From an uncultured Planktomarina sp. (GTDB lineage Bacteria; Pseudomonadota; Alphaproteobacteria; Rhodobacterales; Rhodobacteraceae): a stretch of DNA of 64,000 nucleotides. Under the pieces are notes generated by a model. It worked only from the letters and a program-made list of their open reading frames with translations, searched no databases and was not told the origin of the DNA. Location: assembly GCA_905181815.1 (NCBI GenBank), contig CAJIZA010000006.1:29440-93439 (forward strand), written 5' to 3'. Position numbers and translations under genes: made by a program. Below, in pieces: positions 57,596 to 64,000 of this stretch; the first letter of the stretch is position 1; each line of letters begins with the position of its first letter.

Positions 57596-59050
57596 CTAAT
57601 AGGGCGCTTCCAACTGGCTCAGGCGCACATAGACAGATTTAAGCTGTGAGTAATGATTGATAGCGGCCTTGGAGTTTTCCCGGCCCACCCCAGAAAGTTT
57701 TACACCTCCAAACGGCGCTTCAACTGGGGCGTCGTTATAGGTGTTGATATAGCAGGTCCCTGCCTCCAAAGCCTTCACCATCCGATGGGCCCTCGGCAGG
57801 TTCTGGGTAAAGACCCCAGCCGCCAGCCCATAGTCTGTATCATTGGCGCGAGCCAAAACCTCCGCCTCATCGTCAAATTCCAGCACCGATAAGACTGGCC
57901 CAAAAATCTCTTCCTTTGCGATAGTCATATGATCCGTCACATCCGTAAATACCGCTGGTGTCAGCCAAAAGCCTGGACGATCCAGCCGTGTGCCGCCACA
58001 GACGAGCCGCGCCCCTTCCGCCTTGCCCGTGGCAATGAAACCTTCCACGATATCGCATTGTCGTTCTGAAACCATGGGACCAAAGTTACTGGCCTCATCC
58101 ATGGGATCCCCCAAGACCGCTGTGGCCAGGCGCTCGGAGAGGCGCTTGAGAAAGGCCAGCTTGATGCCTTTTTGTACGAAGACGCGTGTGCCATTCGAGC
58201 AAATCTGCCCAGAGGAATAAAAATTGGCCAAGATAGCACCGCTCACCGCAGCCTCCAATTCGGCATCATCAAAAATGATCAGCGGTGATTTCCCACCCAG
58301 TTCCATGGTCACATGGCGCATACCCTCTGCAGCAGCGGCATAGACTTTGCGGCCTGTTGGCAGCGAGCCTGTCAGTGAGACCTTATCCACCAAAGGATCG
58401 CCAACCAAGGCCGCGCCCACATCGCCCAATCCCTGCACCACATTATACAGCCCAGCTGGCAAACCGGCCTCATGCAAAATTTCTGCCACTTTCAAAGCGC
58501 ATAGCGGGGTTGTTTCAGAGGGTTTGAACACCATGGCATTGCCGCAAGCCAAAGCTGGCGCGGCCTTCCAAGCAGCGATTTGCGTGGGATAATTCCAAGC
58601 GCCAATACCAACGCAGACCCCGAGCGGCTCTCGTATCGTGTAGATAAAATCCTCACCAAACTGCACATGCTCCCCAGTGAGACTCCCAGCCAGGCCACCA
58701 AAATACTCTAAAGCATCCGCCGCCGAGGTAGCATCGGCCACCAAAGTCTCCTGCAAGGGCTTGCCGGTGTCATAGGTTTCCAATTCGGATAAAGAACGGT
58801 TCTGCGCGCGCATCATTTCCGCCGCCCGGCGCAATATCCGGCCTCGCTCTGTGCCGGTCATCGCCGCCCAGGTTGGCTGGGCCGCTTTGGCCGCCGCTAG
58901 AGCAGCCTGCACAATCTGCGGCGTTGCACTATGCACCCGGCCAATCACCTCTCCCGTTGCCGGGTAGATCACATCAATCGGTGCGCCCGCTTTGTCTTCA
59001 ACATAGGTTCCATTGATAAAATGGCTGGCGGTGGGTTTTGGTTCGATCAT
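57596..59050 (-). CDS. betB: betaine-aldehyde dehydrogenase-type aldehyde dehydrogenase
   Basis: A 484-residue NAD-dependent aldehyde dehydrogenase. Glu250 lies in TMELGGKSP and the nucleophile Cys284 in [10 protein letters not shown], both typical positions; the N-terminal [10 protein letters not shown] and the C-terminal [20 protein letters not shown] fit BetB. BetB would give glycine betaine from betaine aldehyde, but no betA, betC or opuD-type gene is adjacent. It is the last gene of a set with a TRAP transporter and an EamA protein, whose start it overlaps by ATGA, so the true aldehyde may come from the TRAP substrate. Confidence 0.85.
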   Translation of the reverse strand: MIEPKPTASHFINGTYVEDKAGAPIDVIYPATGEVIGRVHSATPQIVQAALAAAKAAQPTWAAMTGTERGRILRRAAEMMRAQNRSLSELETYDTGKPLQETLVADATSAADALEYFGGLAGSLTGEHVQFGEDFIYTIREPLGVCVGIGAWNYPTQIAAWKAAPALACGNAMVFKPSETTPLCALKVAEILHEAGLPAGLYNVVQGLGDVGAALVGDPLVDKVSLTGSLPTGRKVYAAAAEGMRHVTMELGGKSPLIIFDDAELEAAVSGAILANFYSSGQICSNGTRVFVQKGIKLAFLKRLSERLATAVLGDPMDEASNFGPMVSERQCDIVEGFIATGKAEGARLVCGGTRLDRPGFWLTPAVFTDVTDHMTIAKEEIFGPVLSVLEFDDEAEVLARANDTDYGLAAGVFTQNLPRAHRMVKALEAGTCYINTYNDAPVEAPFGGVKLSGVGRENSKAAINHYSQLKSVYVRLSQLEAPY

Positions 59051-59940
59051 AGGGGGGTCTTCCTTTCTCGTTTTCGTTTCAACTGCGCCTCCCGCAGAGT
59101 GAGATACAACACGGAGCCAATGATAATCATCCCACCTAAAATAACCAAAGCATCTATATGCTCGCCAAAAAGGAAATATCCTGTAGCAACAGACCAAATA
59201 AGCTGCAAAAAACCAACCGGTTGCGTGACGGTCAGCGGTGCAGATCGGAAGGCAAATGTCATGGAATAATGCCCAGCAACCGCGAAAGTGGCGACGGCGA
59301 AGAGCATTCCGACTTCAAAGCTTGTAGGAGCAATCCAGACCGGGATTGTAAGCGGGACAAGTCCGATAGTCACGCCAATGGACAAAAGCGCCACCACCAT
59401 ATCCGCACTGGCCAAATCAGTCAGGCGCTTGGCAATGAGGTAGCTCACCCCGAAACATAGGGTTGCGCCCAGCATGGCGATATGGCCCGGTGTGATCTCA
59501 CGAATACCCGGCCGCAAGATGACCAAAACTCCCAAAATCGCCACGACAATAGCGAGCCCCCGGCGTAGCGCCAAACGCTCTCCCAGAATAACAACCGCTC
59601 CCAATGTCACAAAGATTGGCGTCAAATATCCCATAGCAGAGACCTCCGCCACGGGAATGCGGGCCATGGCATAGAACCAAAGTGTCACGGCAAAAGTATG
59701 CAAAAACGCGCGCGCTGCGCCGAGTTTGGTCACCTGCCAAGTAAGCCCCTCACGCAACAAAACGCGCAGCACTGGCAGCAAGAACACCAGGCCTAAAGCA
59801 TAGCGAAGAAGGGCACTTTCAGCGGCGGGTAGGCGCGTGCCCACTAATTTTACACCAACATAAACACCTATGAAACATAAGCCTGACAGCCCCATCCACA
59901 ATGCGCCAACAATTGGCCTATCTGCAGCTTTTTCGCTCAT
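59047..59940 (-). CDS. EamA/DMT-family inner membrane transporter
   Basis: A 297-residue ten-helix protein with two EamA repeats; an [13 protein letters not shown] and a [25 protein letters not shown] stretch mark the first. The ATG at 59940 is preferred over a TTG at 59946. The stop overlaps the betB start (ATGA), indicating coupled translation. It follows the TRAP large permease by 51 bases. Probably a metabolite exporter, substrate unknown. Confidence 0.85.
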   Translation of the reverse strand: MSEKAADRPIVGALWMGLSGLCFIGVYVGVKLVGTRLPAAESALLRYALGLVFLLPVLRVLLREGLTWQVTKLGAARAFLHTFAVTLWFYAMARIPVAEVSAMGYLTPIFVTLGAVVILGERLALRRGLAIVVAILGVLVILRPGIREITPGHIAMLGATLCFGVSYLIAKRLTDLASADMVVALLSIGVTIGLVPLTIPVWIAPTSFEVGMLFAVATFAVAGHYSMTFAFRSAPLTVTQPVGFLQLIWSVATGYFLFGEHIDALVILGGMIIIGSVLYLTLREAQLKRKRERKTPL

Positions 59941-59991
59941 AAGCAATGGCTTTCATGACCCATCAAAAGAGGCAAGAGAAATTTCGACGTC

Positions 59992-61392
59992 CTAGCCCGC
60001 CAAGGACGGCAGCCAGAGAACAATTCCCGGAAAGGCAACCAAAAGCGCAATGGTGACACCATCCGCAAGGAAGAAAGGGGTGACGCCTTTGAAGACATCC
60101 TGTACCGTCAAATCATCTCGCACCCCAGCGACCACAAAGCAATTGAGTCCAATGGGCGGTGTAATCAGACAGAACTCCGCCATTTTCACCACCAATATCC
60201 CAAACCAAATGGCACACATCGTGCCATTCATACCAAAGGCGCTATCGACCGCCGTCACATATTCACCGCCATTAAGCGCCATGACGGCCGGGTAGACCAC
60301 CGGTAAAGTCAAAAGTAACATACCAATCGCATCCATGAACATGCCCAAAACCGCATAGGCCAAAAGAATGCAGATCAGAATAAGCAAAGGCGCCATATCC
60401 AGGCTGGTAATCCAATCAGAAAACACCCCTGGAAGATCGGCAAATCCCAAGAACCTTACGTAAATCAGCACGCCCCAAATGATTGAAAAAATCATCACAG
60501 TCAGCTTGGCCGTTTCCAGCAAAGCATCTTTCAACTGCGCCCAGCCCATACCACGATACAGCGCCATCAGAAACACTATGAAAGCGCCTACGGCGCCACC
60601 TTCTGTCGGCGTACCCCAGGCATCTCCAAAGGGATTGTAAACAAAGAAGATGATAATCACGACAACGGCTACAATCGGCAAAGCTGGTGGCAGGGCTGCA
60701 AAACGCTCGCGCCAAGTGAAGCCTGTCACCGGTGGGCCAACGTTTTTGAAGATCACTGCAATACCAATGATGAGTCCGGCATAGACCAAAGCCGAAAAAG
60801 CACCAGGAATAAAGCCCGCCAACAGCAATTTGCCGACATCCTGCTCAACGATAATCGCGTAGATTACCAAAATAGCAGAGGGTGGAATCAGCGACGCCAA
60901 GGTCCCACCAGCCGCCACAACGCCGGCGGCAAATTGCTTATTATAGCCAATTTTTAGCATCTCAGGGATCGCAATCCGCGCAAAGACCGCCGCCGTGGCC
61001 ACCGATGCGCCGGAAACCGCCGCAAAGCCTGCCGTAGCAAAGACCGTTGAGACCGCAAGACCGCCAGGCACCCAAGCGATCCAACGTTTCGCTGCTTCAA
61101 AAAGTGCCGTGGTCAACTTGGCATAATAGGCCAAATAGCCGATCAAAATGAACGTTGGAATAAGGCTCAAGGCCTGTGCAGCTATTTTAGAATGCGGCAC
61201 TTGGCCAGCAATTTTTACGCTGATGGTCAGGGCTTTGCCAAATTTTACCGGGTCATAATCAAAGCCGTTCCAGCGCAGCCAAAACAAGCCCGCGAAACCC
61301 GCAAGACCCGCCGCAAAAGCCACCCGCATACCGATGAAAACCAAAACCAGCATGCCGCCGGTAGTCCATAGACCTATCGAAATAGGATCCAT
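59992..61392 (-). CDS. TRAP transporter large permease (DctM type)
   Basis: A 466-residue membrane protein with about twelve segments. GVVAAGGTLASLIPPSAILVIYAI and NCFVVAGVRDDLTVQDVFKG-type features are those of DctM, and an internal AVLGMFMDAIGMLLLTLPVVYP repeat is present. The ATG at 61392 overlaps the small permease stop (TGATG), as usual for paired Q and M subunits. Couples to the sodium gradient in known members. Confidence 0.92.
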   Translation of the reverse strand: MDPISIGLWTTGGMLVLVFIGMRVAFAAGLAGFAGLFWLRWNGFDYDPVKFGKALTISVKIAGQVPHSKIAAQALSLIPTFILIGYLAYYAKLTTALFEAAKRWIAWVPGGLAVSTVFATAGFAAVSGASVATAAVFARIAIPEMLKIGYNKQFAAGVVAAGGTLASLIPPSAILVIYAIIVEQDVGKLLLAGFIPGAFSALVYAGLIIGIAVIFKNVGPPVTGFTWRERFAALPPALPIVAVVVIIIFFVYNPFGDAWGTPTEGGAVGAFIVFLMALYRGMGWAQLKDALLETAKLTVMIFSIIWGVLIYVRFLGFADLPGVFSDWITSLDMAPLLILICILLAYAVLGMFMDAIGMLLLTLPVVYPAVMALNGGEYVTAVDSAFGMNGTMCAIWFGILVVKMAEFCLITPPIGLNCFVVAGVRDDLTVQDVFKGVTPFFLADGVTIALLVAFPGIVLWLPSLAG

Positions 61393-62021
61393 CACTCTTG
61401 CTCCGCCAAATGAACCGCTTCTGCCATGGCCTGTTCTTCAATTGTTAAGATCAAGGGCACTGCCACCGGGCGCTCCAGTCCGCGGACCAATGCCCGGCCA
61501 TAGCCAATCATTTGCAATACGAGCCTCATCGCCAAGAGCGAGAAGGCGACGGGGACCAACAGTTTAGCCGGCCACATCGGAATGCCGATATCGATCGAGC
61601 TGTCACGGCTCCAAAGAGGTTTGGCAAAATCAAAACTGCGATCAAAATGCGCCCAAGATCCCCAGATCAGTGCCAAAATAACCACCAAAATCAACGTCAC
61701 AGTCAGCAGCTCCAACGCCCAGAGCACCCGGCCACGCATCTTGCTGATGATCATATCCATACGAATATGACCGCCGAAACGTTGCACATAGGAAACTCCC
61801 ATAAATGCAATCACCGGCATGGCCGCCTCAATATAGTCGACATAACCATTCAAGGGTTGATTGAAAAATTTGCGGCCCAAAACAGAATAAGCAGCGAGAA
61901 ACATTAATGAAAATACGGCTAATCCGCTGAATAATGCAAAGACGCGTTCAACGGGCAAAAGCGCGCGATCAGCACGGCTGAGCCAGGAATCGTCTTGCAG
62001 AACAGATGAAGATGAAGCCAT
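61392..62021 (-). CDS. TRAP transporter small permease (DctQ type)
   Basis: A 209-residue protein with four predicted membrane segments (about residues 28-45, 65-80, 103-123 and 155-172), the DctQ arrangement. The N-terminal VERVFALFSGLAVFSLMFLAAYSVLGRKFF is typical. A C-terminal soluble tail of about 40 residues is longer than average. A terminator-like hairpin lies between it and the binding-protein gene. Confidence 0.9.
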   Translation of the reverse strand: MASSSSVLQDDSWLSRADRALLPVERVFALFSGLAVFSLMFLAAYSVLGRKFFNQPLNGYVDYIEAAMPVIAFMGVSYVQRFGGHIRMDMIISKMRGRVLWALELLTVTLILVVILALIWGSWAHFDRSFDFAKPLWSRDSSIDIGIPMWPAKLLVPVAFSLLAMRLVLQMIGYGRALVRGLERPVAVPLILTIEEQAMAEAVHLAEQE

Positions 62022-62066
62022 AGCGTCGCTTTCGGGTTAAAGTGACAGCGCATAAAATATCAAAAC

Positions 62067-62093
62067 ACCTGCCCCTCGCGAAAAGGGGCAGGT
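62067..62093 (-). terminator. intercistronic terminator-like hairpin after the TRAP binding-protein gene
   Basis: On the minus strand ACCTGCCCCT (62093-62084) pairs with AGGGGCAGGT (62076-62067) around a 7-base loop, followed by GTTTTGATATTTT. It starts 10 bases after the binding-protein stop and is expected to reduce read-through into the permease genes. Confidence 0.8.
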
Positions 62094-62102
62094 ACGCATG
62101 GA

Positions 62103-63119
62103 TTAGTTGCCCTTACGGGTGTTTTCCAACGTGGTCATGACAAGGTCAAACAATTCTTGACCAGGAATGCCCTGAGCTTCCATATCAGAAATCCAAGCCG
62201 CACGGATTGGGTCGGCCGCTTTAGCGCGGAACGCTGCCAAATCAGCATCGCTAATGGTGACTTTCTCAACGCCTTTTTCGGCCAGAACGTCATCCCAACG
62301 CTGAAGCAATTTGCCATAGTTTTCGAGATAAAATTCAATCGACTCGTCAACGGATTCATCCAATACAGCGCGGTGCGCATCAGACAGGCTTTCATAGGCA
62401 TCAATATTAACCACAACCGGGCAGTTCACGGTGCCTGGGTTCAGGTTCTCCGTCCACCAATCCGCACGATTAATTGTGCCATACGACAAATGCGCATGCT
62501 GCGCAAAGGCCACGGTATCCACAACACCCGATTCCATCGCTTGATAGGCTTCGGTTGCTGTCACGGATGTGGGCACACTGCCAACTGCCGCAAACGCTTT
62601 GCCCAGACCGCCTGTGGCCCGCACACGCATGCCTTCGAAATCAGCTAAGGTCGACCGCGGATCACCAGTGCCGACGATGTTATACTGAGGCATTGGTGAG
62701 GTCATAAGCAGGCGCGCATTCCATTGCGCCATCTCTTCAGTCGCTGCCGGATGGGCATAGACTGCATGGCTGACTGCAACTTCTTCTGCCAGATTTGCAA
62801 CGCCCAAGAACGGCAGTTCTAAAACAGTCACCACGCGGTTTTTATCAGGATGGTAGCCGGCACAGAATTGCGCCATTTCAAAGGCCCCAATAGAAATTCC
62901 ATCAAGGTTTTCACGGTTCTTTGACAGGCCGCCGTAGCTGACATTCATTGTGAATTCGCCATTGGTTTTCGCTGCGACCAATTCTGCCAACTTCTCAACA
63001 TGCTCTGTAAACGCCCGACGCTTACCCCACACAGAAACGTTCCAGTCTGCGGCGATGGCTTCGCCAGAAAAGGCAACCGTCAACGCAGCAATAGCCGTCT
63101 TCATTCCTAGATTTTTCAT
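62103..63119 (-). CDS. TRAP transporter substrate-binding protein (DctP type)
   Basis: A 338-residue periplasmic receptor with a signal peptide ending near residue 23 (AIA/AD). The conserved carboxylate-binding arginine is probably in LADFEGMRVRATGGL; GVVDTVAFAQHAHLSYG and a long C-terminal helix follow. DctP receptors bind organic acids, ectoine, taurine and others. It leads the leftward TRAP-EamA-aldehyde dehydrogenase set, so its substrate probably determines the operon's purpose, but it cannot be read here. Confidence 0.92.
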   Translation of the reverse strand: MKNLGMKTAIAALTVAFSGEAIAADWNVSVWGKRRAFTEHVEKLAELVAAKTNGEFTMNVSYGGLSKNRENLDGISIGAFEMAQFCAGYHPDKNRVVTVLELPFLGVANLAEEVAVSHAVYAHPAATEEMAQWNARLLMTSPMPQYNIVGTGDPRSTLADFEGMRVRATGGLGKAFAAVGSVPTSVTATEAYQAMESGVVDTVAFAQHAHLSYGTINRADWWTENLNPGTVNCPVVVNIDAYESLSDAHRAVLDESVDESIEFYLENYGKLLQRWDDVLAEKGVEKVTISDADLAAFRAKAADPIRAAWISDMEAQGIPGQELFDLVMTTLENTRKGN

Positions 63120-63562
63120 AGTATCCTCCCAGATAGTGAGCCGAATTTAATTCGGCTCTCCCGGTAGGATAGCGCAATAGACACCCATTGGAAGGGAACA
63201 ATAGGGCTTTATTGCAAAATTCCATTCTATTTTGCAGAATGCTTCAAAGATCAGAGGCGCGCGCACGCCAGACCAGCAAACAGGTTGCGCGCTCAGCCAA
63301 GCTGATCTGAAATGAAATGAAATGACTTTAAACGACTGCCGGTGTATTTTCGCATTAACGAAATATACTCAACTGGGCGAATCCATGGCAAATTCCTAAA
63401 TAAGATTGCCCACCTAACCCGAGTTGATAAAACCAAATAAAATCTAACCCATAAAGGTTAAAATCAACGAAATTTTACTAACCATAATTGATTTAATTGA
63501 ATTTTTATAACGCCAACCCCACAGCGATGGCGGCTATTTCCTTAACTTAATAAAACAACAGC
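63120..63562. other. AT-rich intergenic region with short repeats
   Basis: No gene is seen in these 443 bases, which must hold the promoter of the leftward TRAP operon. They contain a possible structured element at 63248-63308, three TGAAA units near 63307-63322, three CTAACC motifs at 63414, 63444 and 63478 and an inverted GGTTA at 63456-63460 that pairs with TAACC at 63445-63449. Confidence 0.6.
63248..63308. other. possible structured RNA/DNA element
   Basis: AGATCAG (63248-63254) pairs with CTGATCT (63302-63308); inside it GGC (63256-63258) can pair with GCC (63296-63298) and GCGCGC (63259-63264) with GCGCGC (63287-63292). The interrupted stem around a loop of about 22 bases could be a small RNA, a leader structure of the TRAP operon or a protein site. 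No family is recognised and no U-run follows on either strand. Confidence 0.4.
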
Positions 63563-63874
63563 CTAATGGGTCCAGACACCACGGCGGTTTGTAGCAAAAT
63601 TTTCCCCATAACCGCCAGGACGTATATTTGCTGCACGCTTTTGCGGCTCCACAACCGTGGCTTGAATACCGTGACGTTCCGCATAATCCACAGCCGCATC
63701 CTTGGTGTCAAACTGCAGACGAGCCTGCGTTTGCGTATCGTCGCTGGAGGTCCAGCCCATCAAGGGATCAATACGGCGAGCTTCTGTCTGCGCAAATTCC
63801 AACACCCAAAGTTTGGTTTTGGCCGTGCCTGATGACATAGCTGTCTTAGCAGGCTGGTAGATTCGTGCAAACAT
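63563..63874 (-). CDS. NDUFS4-type complex I accessory subunit
   Basis: A 103-residue protein of the ETC complex I conserved region (NDUFS4/18-kDa) family, found in alphaproteobacteria and mitochondria. [19 protein letters not shown], the [25 protein letters not shown] block and the C-terminal [20 protein letters not shown] are hallmark stretches. It supports assembly or stability of NADH:quinone oxidoreductase. The ATG at 63874 has a GGAGG site a few bases upstream. No nuo genes are near. Confidence 0.93.
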   Translation of the reverse strand: MFARIYQPAKTAMSSGTAKTKLWVLEFAQTEARRIDPLMGWTSSDDTQTQARLQFDTKDAAVDYAERHGIQATVVEPQKRAANIRPGGYGENFATNRRGVWTH

Positions 63875-64000
63875 GATGTCCTCCATAGCCACTGTTCTAA
63901 TATATTTCAGCTCCAAGGCAAGCACTTGCGGTCAGCTGCTTATGGATCGTTGTTTTATTTTGGGGATTTTTTCTTTGCACGTATTGAGAGATATATGATT

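Overview
The window is a gene-dense (about 54% GC by eye) chromosomal stretch from an alphaproteobacterium of the Rhodobacterales, most likely a marine member of the Roseobacter group. The inference rests on an NDUFS4-type complex I protein, DUF2842 next to purA, a short-form ProS, an LdtR-like MarR regulator, a ScfR/PccR-type regulator near pccB, PhaC/PhaP/PhaR/PhaZ, ThyX, and several TRAP and DMT transporters. A Planktomarina/RCA-type genome would fit the GC content and gene set, but the sequence alone does not settle the genus. I saw no rRNA, tRNA, CRISPR array, prophage or insertion sequence.

Layout. 1-7.95 kb: 3' end of an L-serine dehydratase, a DMT exporter, a thiamine pyrophosphokinase, a low-density stretch with one doubtful ORF, DUF2842-purA, secG-pyrG, DUF1330, a TerB-like protein and an orphan PhnD-like protein. 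8.0-17.6 kb: a tightly coupled accessory operon with a polar amino-acid-type ABC transporter (ATPase, binding protein, two permeases), two glutamine-synthetase-like ligases, a class I amidotransferase, an FAD amine/amino-acid oxidase, a possible 46-residue ORF and a class III aminotransferase. It resembles a gamma-glutamylation route for an imported amine. 17.6-22 kb: PHA granule locus (phaR, phaP, phaC, divergent phaZ) with TGC/GCA repeats that look like PhaR operators. 22-33.7 kb: housekeeping genes (rsgA, thrS, an ArsC/Spx-like reductase, a cold-shock protein, thyX, gloA, DUF1194, an LdtR-like regulator, sdhE, an XRE regulator, aspartate aminotransferase, MATE). 33.8-46.5 kb: parE, a YdcZ-type transporter, an Ldh-family dehydrogenase, lolD-lolC-proS, then perM/AI-2E-hdaA-ppk-ppx.

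46.5-57.6 kb is the propionate/methylmalonyl-CoA region: a DnaJ-domain protein, a glyoxalase-like protein, methylmalonyl-CoA mutase, DUF4174 on the other strand, pccA, a 119-residue unknown, pccB, a Bcr/CflA-type MFS pump and a ScfR-family regulator. TTGCAA-centred palindromes lie in front of pccB, the mutase gene and the regulator, which suggests one local regulon. 57.6-63.1 kb is a leftward set: TRAP transporter (P, Q, M), an EamA exporter and a BetB-like aldehyde dehydrogenase. The right edge holds an AT-rich intergenic region with repeats and a structured element, then the NDUFS4-type gene.

The strongest candidates for something not yet well described are the 8-17.6 kb gamma-glutamylation/import operon with its coupled mini-ORF, the shared TTGCAA palindromes of the propionate region with an MFS gene placed between pccB and its regulator, and the TRAP-EamA-aldehyde dehydrogenase unit. 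None is proven novel by sequence reading alone.
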